This document shows positions 1 to 7,737 of a stretch of 64,000 bases of DNA, one piece after another; the first letter of the stretch is position 1, and the number at the start of each line of letters is the position of its first letter. Under the pieces are notes generated by a model. The model searched no databases. It saw only the letters and a list, made by a program, of their open reading frames with translations, and was not told the origin of the DNA. Made by a program: the position numbers and the translations under genes. Origin of the DNA: Pseudomonas sp. LS.1a (GTDB lineage: Bacteria; Pseudomonadota; Gammaproteobacteria; Pseudomonadales; Pseudomonadaceae); contig NZ_CP092827.1 of assembly GCF_022533585.1 (NCBI RefSeq), positions 1,342,001 to 1,406,000 of the forward strand, written 5' to 3'.

Positions 1-736
1 TCGACGGCCAGTTGATGGTCTCCTGCCAATAGTCCTGCAGGTGGATCGACTGGCGGGCCTGGTTGAACAGGTCGTCGAAGCCGTCATACAGGTTGAAGAC
101 GACGAAGATGCCGACGGCGAGGAAGGCCAGCAGCTTGATCAGCGATTCGAAGGCAATTGCCAGGACCATGCCACGGTGGTGTTCGGTCACGTCCAGGCTG
201 CGGGTACCGAAGACGATGGCGAACAGTGCCAGTACCAGCGATACCACCAGCGCGGTGTCCTGCACGCGGGTGCCTGTGGCGTCGGCATTGGCGCCGATCA
301 GCAAGTTGACGCCGAGCACGATGCCCTTGAGCTGCAAGGCGATGTACGGCAGCACGCCGACCAGGCAGATCAGCGCCACGACTACCGCCAGGGACTGCGA
401 CTTGCCGTAGCGCGCGGCGATGAAGTCGGCGATCGAGGTGATGTTCTGTTGCTTGCTGATCAGCACCATCTTCTGCAGCACCCAGGGCGCGAAGATCAGC
501 AGCAGCACCGGGCCCAGGTAGATCGGCAGGAATGCCCAGAGCTGTTCGGCGGCCTGGCCGACCGCGCCGAAGAAGGTCCAGCTGGTGCAGTACACGGCCA
601 GCGACAGGCTGTACACCCAGGCACGCAGCTTCGGCGGCAACGGCGTGCTGCGGCGGTCGCCGTAGAAGGCGATGGCGAACATGATGGCCATATAGGCCAG
701 GGCGACCACGGCGATCAGCCCGCTGGACAACGACAT
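1..736 (-). CDS. crbS: Transporter-sensor hybrid histidine kinase CrbS/MxtR type (N-terminal part)
   Basis: Only the first 245 codons lie in the window; the gene runs off the left edge. The visible part is a sodium:solute-symporter-like membrane domain with several hydrophobic helices and the segments MSLSSGLIAVVALAYM, AIAFYGDRRSTPLPPK and VGVLPYIALQLKGIVLGVN. In this family the domain is followed by PAS, HisKA, HATPase and receiver modules, which are not visible here. Start ATG at 736 has a GGAG just upstream. CbrA shares this N-terminus, but cbrA normally follows gluQ, whereas here the upstream genes (MFS, MFS-acyltransferase, SugE, BASS transporter, rdgC) are those I recall around PA3271 (MxtR) and KT2440 PP_1695 (CrbS). 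CrbS/CrbR controls acs and actP; actP lies at 45.5 kb. The CrbS rather than CbrA assignment is inference from context. Confidence 0.75.
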   Translation of the reverse strand, partial: MSLSSGLIAVVALAYMAIMFAIAFYGDRRSTPLPPKLRAWVYSLSLAVYCTSWTFFGAVGQAAEQLWAFLPIYLGPVLLLIFAPWVLQKMVLISKQQNITSIADFIAARYGKSQSLAVVVALICLVGVLPYIALQLKGIVLGVNLLIGANADATGTRVQDTALVVSLVLALFAIVFGTRSLDVTEHHRGMVLAIAFESLIKLLAFLAVGIFVVFNLYDGFDDLFNQARQSIHLQDYWQETINWPS

Positions 737-858
737 GAAGACTCCGAAGCAAAAAGATAACGCGGTCCCGATCAATCAGTCTGGCACGCAGGTGCCGCTT
801 CGTCAGCGCAGACGATGGTCGCAGTGGCAGGTGGTCGCAGGGTTCTCTTTAACCTGTG

Positions 859-954
859 CCGGCCCTTTCGCGGGTGAACCCGCTCCCACAGGTACTGCAC
901 AGGCTTCGAAAGCGGCGCAGTCCCTGTGGGAGCGGGTTCACCCGCGAAGAGGCC
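859..954. repeat. REP doublet (inverted pair)
   Basis: Two inverted copies of the roughly 33-bp P. putida REP (core GCGGGTGAACCCGCTCCCACA) at 859-892 and 923-954 face each other across 30 bp. The doublet fills the gap between the divergently oriented crbS start and the MFS stop and may end MFS transcription. Confidence 0.9.
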
Positions 955-967
955 AGCAGAGCAAACA

Positions 968-2146
968 TCATCCTTTACGGGTACCCAGCCAATAAAACAC
1001 CCCTGCCAGTATCACCGACAACACCAGCAGGTAGAAGATCGCCCCCGGCCACAGGTGCACCAGGGCAAACCCCACCATCACCGGCCCCAGCGCCGCGCCG
1101 AGGTTGGACAGGTTCTGCGCACCGTAATACACCCCACGCAGGTGCTCCGGCGCGATCAGGTCGATGAACATGTACTCGGCCGGGATCACGATGATCTCGC
1201 CCAGGGTGAACACCAGCATCGCCAGACACCACGCCAGCGCCGAGCCGGCCAGGGCAAAGCCCAGCAGCCCGGCGATGAACAGGCCCATGCCGGCCAGCAG
1301 CCAGGGCATCAGGCGCTGACGGCTGATGCGTCGGCCAATCAGGTACTGCAGGGCAATCACCGTCACCGCGTTGGTGGTCACCAGGTAACCGACCAGGCTC
1401 GCTGCTTCGGCCGGGCTGCTGGTCACCACCAGGTACTGCGACAGGTAGGCGGTGAACTGGCCGAACACCACTGCGCTAAGCACCCCGCCCAGGGTGAAGC
1501 ATACCAGCCGCCGGTCACGGGCCAGCCCCAGCGCCACCTGGGCAAAGCCGACCCCGGGCTTGTCCGGCGCACTGGCCTGCAGGCTGCGATCACCCAGGCG
1601 CCAGTAGGCCAGGCACATACTCAGGCCTAGCAGGGCAGAGGCGATGAACGGCATATGGTCGTTCAACTCCAGCATGGCCACGCCCAGCAGCGGGCCGGCC
1701 GCGTAGCCGACGTTGCTGAGGGTGTACTTGATGGCGAACACTTCGGCCCGTTCCTCCACCGGCAGCAACGCGCAGAAGCCCGCCTTGGCGGCGATGTCGA
1801 CCACTGCCAGGGCCAGGTTGATCAGGACCAGGCAGAGAAAGAACAGCAGCGCCGAGTTGCTGACGACCGCGCCGACGAAGGCCAGGGCAAACAGCAGGGT
1901 GCTGGCGCTGACCAGTGTGTGGTTGCGCAAGGTATCCACCAGGTGACCGCCATACAGGCTCAGCAGCGAGGCGATGATCAGCGCGCCACCGATCAGCAGG
2001 CCGATCTGGCTGATCGGCAGCTGGAAGTTGTCGGCCAGGTACACCACCAGGTAGGGCAGGGTAAGGGCGCGGGCGACAGTGAGGGTGAAGGTGGTGGTAA
2101 GCAGCAGGCGAACGGTGTGCGGGTAGCGTTTTATGGCGGCGAGCAT
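968..2146 (-). CDS. MFS transporter
   Basis: A 392-residue major facilitator with about twelve hydrophobic helices, beginning MLAAIKRYPHTVRLLL. Helix 2-3 loop residues GGHLVDTLRNH match the MFS motif A position (G-x-x-x-D). A second half begins near residue 200 after a charged loop. It resembles the MdtH/DHA1 drug-exporter group most (PAEYMFIDLIAPEHLRG in the second half), but the substrate cannot be read from sequence. ATG at 2146 was preferred to upstream in-frame starts because those would read through the REP. Transcribed alone; its 3' end abuts a REP doublet and its 5' end faces another. Confidence 0.85.
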   Translation of the reverse strand: MLAAIKRYPHTVRLLLTTTFTLTVARALTLPYLVVYLADNFQLPISQIGLLIGGALIIASLLSLYGGHLVDTLRNHTLVSASTLLFALAFVGAVVSNSALLFFLCLVLINLALAVVDIAAKAGFCALLPVEERAEVFAIKYTLSNVGYAAGPLLGVAMLELNDHMPFIASALLGLSMCLAYWRLGDRSLQASAPDKPGVGFAQVALGLARDRRLVCFTLGGVLSAVVFGQFTAYLSQYLVVTSSPAEAASLVGYLVTTNAVTVIALQYLIGRRISRQRLMPWLLAGMGLFIAGLLGFALAGSALAWCLAMLVFTLGEIIVIPAEYMFIDLIAPEHLRGVYYGAQNLSNLGAALGPVMVGFALVHLWPGAIFYLLVLSVILAGVFYWLGTRKG

Positions 2147-2210
2147 GACCACATCCTTGTTGTTCTGTTTTGCCGGAGGGGCAGCATATGCCAACAGAGG
2201 CCTGCTGCGC

Positions 2211-2306
2211 AGGCCTTTCGCGGGCACGCCCGCTCCCACAGGTACGGCGCTGCCCTCAAGGCATGTGATATTCCTGTGGGAGCGGGCGTGCCCGCGAAAG
2301 GGCCGG
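2211..2306. repeat. REP doublet (inverted pair)
   Basis: Inverted REP copies at 2211-2242 and 2273-2306, centre variant GCGGGCACGCCCGC. It lies between two divergent transporter genes, 112 bp ahead of the MFS-acyltransferase start. Confidence 0.9.
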
Positions 2307-2418
2307 TACAGTCCTCCAAAATCCTCGAGCGCTTGCCAGCCAGCGTATTTCCCATGCAGATTTGTGGCTTGTCGCGCCCGGCGCGCCTCCAATTGAAAAG
2401 CCCTCAGGACCAAGGACG

Positions 2419-4296
2419 ATGAGTCACTCCTCGCAATTCACCTTGCTCGGCAAGCGGCGTTTCCTGCCGTTTTTCATCACTCAGTCGCTGGGTGCCTTCA
2501 ACGACAACCTGTTCAAGCAGTCGCTGATCCTGGCGATCCTGTTCAAGCTCAGCCTGGGCGACGGTGACCGTTCGATCTGGGTCAACCTGTGCGCCCTGCT
2601 GTTCATCCTGCCGTTCTTCCTGTTTTCGGCGCTGGGCGGGCAGTTTGGCGAGAAGTTCGCCAAGGACGCGCTGATCCGGGCGATCAAGCTGGCCGAGATC
2701 GCGATCATGTCGGTCGGCGCACTCGGTTTCATCACCAATCACCTGGGGCTGATGCTGGTGGCATTGTTCGGCATGGGGACCCACTCGGCACTGTTCGGGC
2801 CGGTGAAGTACTCCATCTTGCCGCAGGCCCTGCGCGAGGAAGAACTGGTCGGCGGCAACGGCCTGGTCGAAACCGGTACCTTCCTGGCCATCCTCGCCGG
2901 CACCATCGGCGCCGGGGTGATGATGTCGGCCGACAGCTATGCCACCGTGGTGGCCGGTGGCGTGGTCGGCACCGCCGTGCTCGGCTACCTGGCCAGCCGC
3001 TGGATCCCGCGGGCCGCTGCCGCCTCACCGCAAATGCCGCTGGACTGGAACATCTTCAAGCAGTCGTGGGCGATCCTGCGCATGGGCCTGGGGCAGCCGC
3101 CGGCGGTGTCGCGTTCGATCGTCGGCAACTCGTGGTTCTGGTTCGTCGGTGCCATTTACCTCACGCAGATCCCGGCCTACGCCAAGGACTGGCTGCACGG
3201 TGATGGCACGGTGGTGACCCTGGTGCTGACCTTGTTCTCGGTGGGGATCGCCCTGGGTTCGCTGCTGTGCGAGCGGCTGAGCGGGCGCAAGGTGGAAATC
3301 GGCCTGGTACCGTTCGGCTCGTTCGGCCTGAGCCTGTTTGGCCTGCTGTGGTGGTGGCACTCCGGCGATGTACCTGCTGCGGCAGTACCGCACGACTGGC
3401 TGACGCTGTTGGGCATGGGCCAGGCCTGGTGGATCCTGCTGTCGATCGTTGGCCTCGGGGTGTTCGGCGGCTTCTACATCGTGCCGCTGTATGCACTGAT
3501 CCAGGCCCGCACCGCCGAAGACCAGCGCGCTCGGGTGATTGCAGCCAACAACATCCTCAATGCCCTGTTCATGGTGGTCTCGGCAGTACTCACCATCATC
3601 CTGCTGGGCCTGGCCGAGTTGACCATCCCGCAGCTGTTCCTGGTGGTGTCGCTGCTCAACATCGCGGTCAACGCCTATATCTTCAGGATCGTGCCCGAGT
3701 TCACCATGCGCTTCCTGATCTGGCTGCTCAGCCATTCGATGTACCGCGTGCAGCACCGCGACCTTGAGCGCATCCCTGACGAAGGTGCGGCGTTGCTGGT
3801 GTGCAACCATGTGTCGTTCGTCGATGCACTGCTGCTGGGCGGGGCGATCCGCCGCCCGATACGCTTTGTCATGTATTACAAGATCTACAGCCTGCCAGTG
3901 CTCAACTTCGTGTTCCGCACCGCAGGCGCCATCCCGATTGCCGGGCGCAACGAAGACCAGGCCATCTACGAGCGTGCTTTCGCGCGCATTGCCGAGTATC
4001 TGGCCGATGGCGAGCTGGTGTGCATCTTCCCGGAGGGCAAGCTGACCGGGGACGGCGAAATCGATGTGTTCAAGGGCGGCGTCAACCGCATCCTCGAAGA
4101 AACTCCGGTGCCGGTCATTCCGTTGGCGTTGCAGGGGCTGTGGGGCAGCTTCTTCAGCCGGGACCCGGCCAAAGGTTTTTTCAAGCGCCTGTGGTCGCGG
4201 GTGACCATCGTGGCAGGCGCCGCCATCCCGGTGGAAGCGGCGCAGCCAGAAGCGTTGCGTGAGCAGGTCAGCCGCCTGCGCGGCGACCTCCGCTAG
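2419..4296 (+). CDS. MFS (LplT-like) - PlsC acyltransferase fusion protein
   Basis: A 625-residue two-domain inner-membrane protein. Residues 1 to about 425 form an MFS domain with LplT hallmarks (QSLGAFNDNLFKQ near the start and GTHSALFGPVKYSILP). Residues about 440-625 are a PlsC-type glycerolipid acyltransferase with the H-x4-D motif NHVSFVD (H464, D469) and the glycerol-phosphate loop FPEGKLTGDGE. In E. coli, LplT flips lysophospholipid inward and the separate Aas re-acylates it; here the flippase and the acyltransferase are one chain, without Aas's acyl-ACP synthetase. The likely role is lysophospholipid salvage. ATG at 2419 follows AAGGA. P. aeruginosa PA3267 appears to be the orthologue. 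Activity is inferred from domains only. Confidence 0.85.
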   Translation: MSHSSQFTLLGKRRFLPFFITQSLGAFNDNLFKQSLILAILFKLSLGDGDRSIWVNLCALLFILPFFLFSALGGQFGEKFAKDALIRAIKLAEIAIMSVGALGFITNHLGLMLVALFGMGTHSALFGPVKYSILPQALREEELVGGNGLVETGTFLAILAGTIGAGVMMSADSYATVVAGGVVGTAVLGYLASRWIPRAAAASPQMPLDWNIFKQSWAILRMGLGQPPAVSRSIVGNSWFWFVGAIYLTQIPAYAKDWLHGDGTVVTLVLTLFSVGIALGSLLCERLSGRKVEIGLVPFGSFGLSLFGLLWWWHSGDVPAAAVPHDWLTLLGMGQAWWILLSIVGLGVFGGFYIVPLYALIQARTAEDQRARVIAANNILNALFMVVSAVLTIILLGLAELTIPQLFLVVSLLNIAVNAYIFRIVPEFTMRFLIWLLSHSMYRVQHRDLERIPDEGAALLVCNHVSFVDALLLGGAIRRPIRFVMYYKIYSLPVLNFVFRTAGAIPIAGRNEDQAIYERAFARIAEYLADGELVCIFPEGKLTGDGEIDVFKGGVNRILEETPVPVIPLALQGLWGSFFSRDPAKGFFKRLWSRVTIVAGAAIPVEAAQPEALREQVSRLRGDLR

Positions 4297-4302
4297 GGGG
4301 CG

Positions 4303-4620
4303 TTAGCTGGCGCTGACTTTCAGGCCGACCAGGCCGGTAACGATCAGCGCCACGCTGGCCAGGCGTACCAGGGCCATGGACTCGCCGAACAGGATGATGC
4401 CGGCGATCACCGTGCCAACGGCGCCGACGCCGGTCCAGATGGCATAGGCGGTGCCCAGCGGCAGCTCTTTCATGGCCAGGCCCAGCAGGCCCAGGCTGAT
4501 GGCCATGGCGGCGACGGTGAGGACGGTGGGCAGTGGTTTGCTGAAGCCGTCGGTGTATTTCAGGCCGACGGCCCAGCCGACCTCGAACAGGCCGGCGAAG
4601 AACAGGATGATCCAGGACAT
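4303..4620 (-). CDS. sugE: SMR-family guanidinium exporter (Gdx/SugE)
   Basis: A 105-residue small multidrug resistance protein with four hydrophobic helices. The helix-1 glutamate sits in [19 protein letters not shown], and [14 protein letters not shown] and LFGE in helices 3-4 fit the SugE/Gdx subgroup rather than EmrE. Family members are antiporters that export guanidinium in exchange for protons. The guanidine-II riboswitch directly upstream (4647-4695) supports that substrate strongly. The SD GGAG is 7 nt before the ATG. Convergent with, and 6 bp from, the MFS-acyltransferase gene. Confidence 0.93.
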   Translation of the reverse strand: MSWIILFFAGLFEVGWAVGLKYTDGFSKPLPTVLTVAAMAISLGLLGLAMKELPLGTAYAIWTGVGAVGTVIAGIILFGESMALVRLASVALIVTGLVGLKVSAS

Positions 4621-4627
4621 GGAGCGT

Positions 4628-4695
4628 CTCCATCGTTGTAAATGATGGGGCCGTCCCCGGAATGGTCACGCGGTGCGTCGCGAGGTCGTCCTCGC
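4628..4695 (-). promoter_or_regulatory. Guanidine-II (mini-ykkC) riboswitch
   Basis: Read on the minus strand, two hairpins precede sugE. The first is GCGAGG-ACGA-CCTCGC (4695-4680) and the second GGGG-ACGG-CCCC (4658-4647), separated by 21 nt. Both carry the ACGR tetraloop closed by GG/CC pairs that defines the guanidine-II class. The SD GGAG (4631-4628) follows 15 nt later and can itself pair with CTCC in a GGAG-ACG-CTCC stem, so control of translation initiation is the likely mechanism. Confidence 0.9.
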
Positions 4696-4743
4696 AGTGG
4701 GCTCCATGGTGCACATATGCAGCCCTCTGGGCAAGCCTGTGCG

Positions 4744-4837
4744 GGCCTCTTCGCGGGTAAACCCGCTCCCACAGGATTCTCCACAATTTTCATACCTGCG
4801 CAGTACCTGTGGGAGCGGGCGTGCCCGCGAAAGCGGC
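4744..4837. repeat. REP doublet (inverted pair)
   Basis: Inverted REP copies at 4744-4775 and 4806-4837, between the guanidine riboswitch and the stop of the BASS transporter gene; it could end transcription of the latter. Confidence 0.9.
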
Positions 4838-4850
4838 AGTGCAGGCAACA

Positions 4851-5816
4851 TCAATGCCTGGCCGGCTCCCCACCTTCAGCTTCGGCCACAGGCTCCCCCA
4901 TGCGCCGGAACCAGGTCGACAGCAGCGCCCCGGAAATATTGTGCCAAACGCTGAACAACGCACTCGGCACCGCAGCCAGCGGCGAAAAATGCGCCGCCGC
5001 CAGTGCTGCGCCCAGCCCGGAGTTCTGCATGCCCACCTCCAGTGCCAGCGACTTGCGCTGGGCCAGTGGCAGCTTGCACAGCCTGCCGGTCAAGTACCCC
5101 AGCAAGTAGCCGAAGCTGTTGTGCAATATCACCACCGCCATGATCAGTAGCCCCGACTCGGCGATCTTGGCCTGGCTGGCCGCCACCACCGCGCACACGA
5201 TCATCACGATACTCACCACCGACACCAGCGGCAGCACCTGCACCGCCGCCTGCACCCGGGCGCCAAGCAGCCGTTGGGCCAGCACGCCGAGCACGATCGG
5301 CAGCATCACCAACTGCAGGATCGACCAGAACATGTCCATGAAGGACACCGGCAGCCAGGCGGAGGCGAGGAACCAGATCAGTGCCGGGGTCAACAGCGGG
5401 GCGAGCAGGGTGGTCACCGCAGCGATCGCCACCGCCAGCGCCAGGTCGCCCTTGGACAGCCAGACCATCACGTTCGACGCCGTGCCGCTCGGGCAGCAAC
5501 CGACCAGAATCACGCCTACGGCGATTTCCGCCGGCAGGTGGAATAGCTGGCACAGCAGCCAGGCCACGCCCGGCATGATCACGAAGTGCGCGACCACCCC
5601 CAGCATCACCCGCCAGGGCTGGCGGGCGAGGGCGGCAAAGTCATCGAGCTTGAGGGTGAGGCCCATGCCGAACATCACCAGCCCCAGCAGCGGCACGATG
5701 GCCACCTTCAGGGCGATGAACCATTGCGGTTGCAGGAAGGCCAGCACGGCGAACACCAGCACCCACAGGGCGAAGGTGTTGCCGACGAAGCGGCTGAGGG
5801 CGGCGAGGGCACGCAT
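4851..5816 (-). CDS. BASS-family (bile acid:sodium symporter-like) transporter
   Basis: A 321-residue membrane protein with about ten hydrophobic segments. It carries the BASS signatures GCCPSGTASNVMVWLSKGD in the first half and LEVGMQNSGLGAALAAAHF in the second, which in the family form the crossed helices of the sodium and substrate site. Bacterial members include pantothenate or ketopantoate carriers (PanS) and other organic-anion transporters, so bile acid is not implied. ATG at 5816 has an AGGA upstream. It lies between rdgC and sugE, all on the minus strand, but REP elements on both sides suggest a separate transcript. Confidence 0.88.
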   Translation of the reverse strand: MRALAALSRFVGNTFALWVLVFAVLAFLQPQWFIALKVAIVPLLGLVMFGMGLTLKLDDFAALARQPWRVMLGVVAHFVIMPGVAWLLCQLFHLPAEIAVGVILVGCCPSGTASNVMVWLSKGDLALAVAIAAVTTLLAPLLTPALIWFLASAWLPVSFMDMFWSILQLVMLPIVLGVLAQRLLGARVQAAVQVLPLVSVVSIVMIVCAVVAASQAKIAESGLLIMAVVILHNSFGYLLGYLTGRLCKLPLAQRKSLALEVGMQNSGLGAALAAAHFSPLAAVPSALFSVWHNISGALLSTWFRRMGEPVAEAEGGEPARH

Positions 5817-5855
5817 GGGGCAAGTCCTTTTCCATTTTACAGCTTCAAGAATTTC

Positions 5856-5893
5856 ACTGGCCTCTTCGCGGGCAAGCCCGCGAAGAGGCCAGT
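5856..5893. repeat. Condensed REP palindrome
   Basis: A perfect 18-bp inverted repeat (ACTGGCCTCTTCGCGGGC and its complement) around a 2-nt AA loop. It looks like two REP heads fused with the tails deleted. Placed 47 bp after the rdgC stop, it could act as a terminator stem, though no T-run follows. Confidence 0.85.
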
Positions 5894-5940
5894 ACTGTCT
5901 GAGGATATCTCCCAGGCCAGCACCGGCATTTCAAAACACA

Positions 5941-6861
5941 TCAGACCCCTTGCGGAATCTCTTCCCCACCCAGCGCCTCGAACAGCACCGGCAGGAATTC
6001 GGCAAAGGTCATCATCATCAACTGGAAGCTGGCATCGAACTGCTGGGCAGCTTCGTCGCCACCATCCTGCTCGGCCTGTTCCTGCAGCAGCTCTTCGAAC
6101 TTCAGGCGCTTGATCACCATCTTGTCATCCAGGATGAACGACAGCTTGTCCTGCCAGGCCAGGGCCAACTGGGTGACCACCTTGCCAGTGCTCAGGTGCA
6201 GCTGGATTTCCTCGCCGGTCAGGTCCTGGCGCTTGCAGCGCACGATGCCGCCGTCTTCGGCGGTGTCGCGCAGTTCGCATTCGTCCAGCACATAGAAGCC
6301 TTCGGCAGCTTCCTGCGACTTGACCCAGTCGGTCATGGTGGCAACCGGTGCGATTTTCACGGTGGCCGGGCGCACCGGCAGCGAACCCATCACTTCACGC
6401 AGGGTCGACAGCAGGTCTTCGGCACGCTTGGCGCTGGCCGAGTTGACCAGGACCATGCCCAGGCGCGGGGCGATGGCGGCGAAGATCATCGAGCGGCGAA
6501 TGAACGCGCGCGGCAGGAAGGCCTGGATGATCTCGTCCTTGATCTGGTCGCGTTCCTTTTTATAGACCTTGCGCATCTGCTCGGTCTCGATCTCTTCGAC
6601 CTTCTCCTTCACCGCGTCGTTGACCACGCTGCTGGGCAGAATGCGCTCTTCCTTGCGTGCGGCAATCAGCAGGTACTCGCCGCTGACATGCACCAGGGGA
6701 GCGTCTTCGCCTTTGCCGAACGGCGCGACGAAACCATAGGTGGTCAGCTCCTGGCTGGCGCAGGGGCGGGCTGGCTTGCTGGCCAGGGCCGCTTCCAGCG
6801 CTTCAGGCTCGAATGGGACATCCTGGGTCAGGCGGTAGGTCAGCAGGTTCTTGAACCACAT
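5941..6861 (-). CDS. rdgC: Recombination-associated protein RdgC
   Basis: A 306-residue protein beginning [11 protein letters not shown], the usual length and N-terminus of RdgC. It contains the acidic/basic coiled stretch [20 protein letters not shown] and the C-terminal [20 protein letters not shown] typical of the family. RdgC forms a ring-shaped dimer that binds duplex DNA and limits RecA filament formation. ATG at 6861 follows AAGGAGA; the longer in-frame start at 6897 was rejected because it lacks a ribosome site and family support. Genomic position beside the FKBP and BASS genes matches P. aeruginosa. Confidence 0.96.
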   Translation of the reverse strand: MWFKNLLTYRLTQDVPFEPEALEAALASKPARPCASQELTTYGFVAPFGKGEDAPLVHVSGEYLLIAARKEERILPSSVVNDAVKEKVEEIETEQMRKVYKKERDQIKDEIIQAFLPRAFIRRSMIFAAIAPRLGMVLVNSASAKRAEDLLSTLREVMGSLPVRPATVKIAPVATMTDWVKSQEAAEGFYVLDECELRDTAEDGGIVRCKRQDLTGEEIQLHLSTGKVVTQLALAWQDKLSFILDDKMVIKRLKFEELLQEQAEQDGGDEAAQQFDASFQLMMMTFAEFLPVLFEALGGEEIPQGV

Positions 6862-7029
6862 GAGGGGCAATCTCTCCTTAATGCATAAGGCGGGCATTAT
6901 TCTCCGAGCGGTGCTCTCAGGCCAACCCTGTCGGAGTGCCAGTAGCGGTTGCTGGAGGTAAAGATGCGCGTAGCAACGCTAGGTCTTTGAAAGGCCTGAG
7001 GTTTTTTTTGAAAAAAGTTAAAAAAGTGC

Positions 7030-7058
7030 TTGCCAGGGTACAGGGCCGTCCGTAGAAT
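7030..7058 (+). promoter_or_regulatory. tRNA promoter 1 (sigma-70)
   Basis: TTGCCA (7030-7035), 17-bp spacer and TAGAAT (7053-7058), followed by the GC-rich discriminator GCGCGCC typical of stringently controlled stable-RNA promoters. The tRNA-Val begins 21 bp downstream. Confidence 0.85.
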
Positions 7059-7078
7059 GCGCGCCACACCGAGACGAA

Positions 7079-7154
7079 GGGTGATTAGCTCAGCCGGGAG
7101 AGCATCTGCCTTACAAGCAGAGGGTCGGCGGTTCGATCCCGTCATCACCCACCA
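7079..7154 (+). tRNA. tRNA-Val (TAC), copy 1
   Basis: A 76-nt cloverleaf with acceptor arm GGGTGAT/ATCACCC, anticodon loop TTACAAG (anticodon TAC), T-arm GGTTCGATCC and encoded CCA. First gene of the duplicated Val-Asp unit. Confidence 0.98.
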
Positions 7155-7167
7155 CTCGATGTTTAGC

Positions 7168-7244
7168 GCAGCGGTAGTTCAGTCGGTTAGAATACCGGCC
7201 TGTCACGCCGGGGGTCGCGGGTTCGAGTCCCGTCCGCTGCGCCA
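7168..7244 (+). tRNA. tRNA-Asp (GTC), copy 1
   Basis: A 77-nt cloverleaf with acceptor arm GCAGCGG/CCGCTGC, anticodon GTC within CCTGTCACG, discriminator G and encoded CCA. Lies 13 nt after tRNA-Val and is presumably processed from the same precursor. Confidence 0.98.
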
Positions 7245-7287
7245 TATTTCACTTCCAGGGCCTACTGAACACCCGGAAGTAACAGAG

Positions 7288-7313
7288 AAAGCGACCTTAG
7301 GGTCGCTTTTTTT
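7288..7313 (+). terminator. Intrinsic terminator of tRNA unit 1
   Basis: Stem GCGACC-TTAG-GGTCGC followed by seven T residues, 44 nt after tRNA-Asp copy 1. Confidence 0.93.
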
Positions 7314-7364
7314 GTGCCTGTGATTTGGTGTTTCGCCGAAATTTGCAAAAAGTTCGATAAGTGC

Positions 7365-7393
7365 TTGCCAGAGCGTAAAGTCGCCCGTAGAAT
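7365..7393 (+). promoter_or_regulatory. tRNA promoter 2 (sigma-70)
   Basis: TTGCCA (7365-7370), 17-bp spacer and TAGAAT (7388-7393) with the same GCGCGCC discriminator as promoter 1. Since unit 1 ends with a strong terminator, unit 2 is transcribed independently. Confidence 0.85.
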
Positions 7394-7414
7394 GCGCGCC
7401 ACACCGAGAGACAT

Positions 7415-7490
7415 GGGTGATTAGCTCAGCCGGGAGAGCATCTGCCTTACAAGCAGAGGGTCGGCGGTTCGATCCCGTCATCACCCACCA
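7415..7490 (+). tRNA. tRNA-Val (TAC), copy 2
   Basis: Identical in sequence to copy 1, with anticodon TAC and encoded CCA. Confidence 0.98.
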
Positions 7491-7503
7491 CTCGATGTTT
7501 AGC

Positions 7504-7580
7504 GCAGCGGTAGTTCAGTCGGTTAGAATACCGGCCTGTCACGCCGGGGGTCGCGGGTTCGAGTCCCGTCCGCTGCGCCA
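7504..7580 (+). tRNA. tRNA-Asp (GTC), copy 2
   Basis: Identical in sequence to copy 1, with anticodon GTC and encoded CCA. Confidence 0.98.
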
Positions 7581-7623
7581 TATTTCACTTCCAGGGCCTA
7601 CTGAACACCCGGAAGTAACAAAG

Positions 7624-7649
7624 AAAGCGACCTTGGGGTCGCTTTTTTT
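7624..7649 (+). terminator. Intrinsic terminator of tRNA unit 2
   Basis: Stem GCGACC-TTGG-GGTCGC followed by seven T residues; one loop base differs from terminator 1. Confidence 0.93.
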
Positions 7650-7690
7650 GTTTCTGCATTGAGCAAAAAACCAACAGGCGATGCCTGGCC

Positions 7691-7724
7691 CCTGTGGGCG
7701 CGGGTTTACCCGCTCCCACAGAGG
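7691..7724. repeat. Condensed REP palindrome
   Basis: CCTGTGGGCGCGGGTTTACC followed by its near-complement CGCTCCCACAGAGG forms one compact stem, a REP tail-to-tail fusion lacking the TTCGCGG heads. Lies 14 bp from the stop of the convergent map gene. Confidence 0.75.
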
Positions 7725-7737
7725 ATCTGTAGCAATT

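Larger units (their letters stand above)
7079..7649 (+). repeat. Tandem 235-bp duplication of the Val-Asp tRNA unit
   Basis: Blocks 7079-7313 and 7415-7649 align at an offset of 336 bp with only two substitutions (7285 G to A, 7299 A to G, both near or in the terminator). Upstream promoter cores (TTGCCA, TAGAAT, GCGCGCC) are also conserved while the intervening spacer has diverged, so the promoters are kept by selection or gene conversion. Confidence 0.95.

Noticed and set aside
1..736. Identification of the first gene as cbrA.
   Set aside because: The N-terminal domain fits CbrA too, but gluQ/dksA and cbrB context is absent and the neighbours are those of CrbS/MxtR. The C-terminal receiver domain, which would decide, is outside the window.
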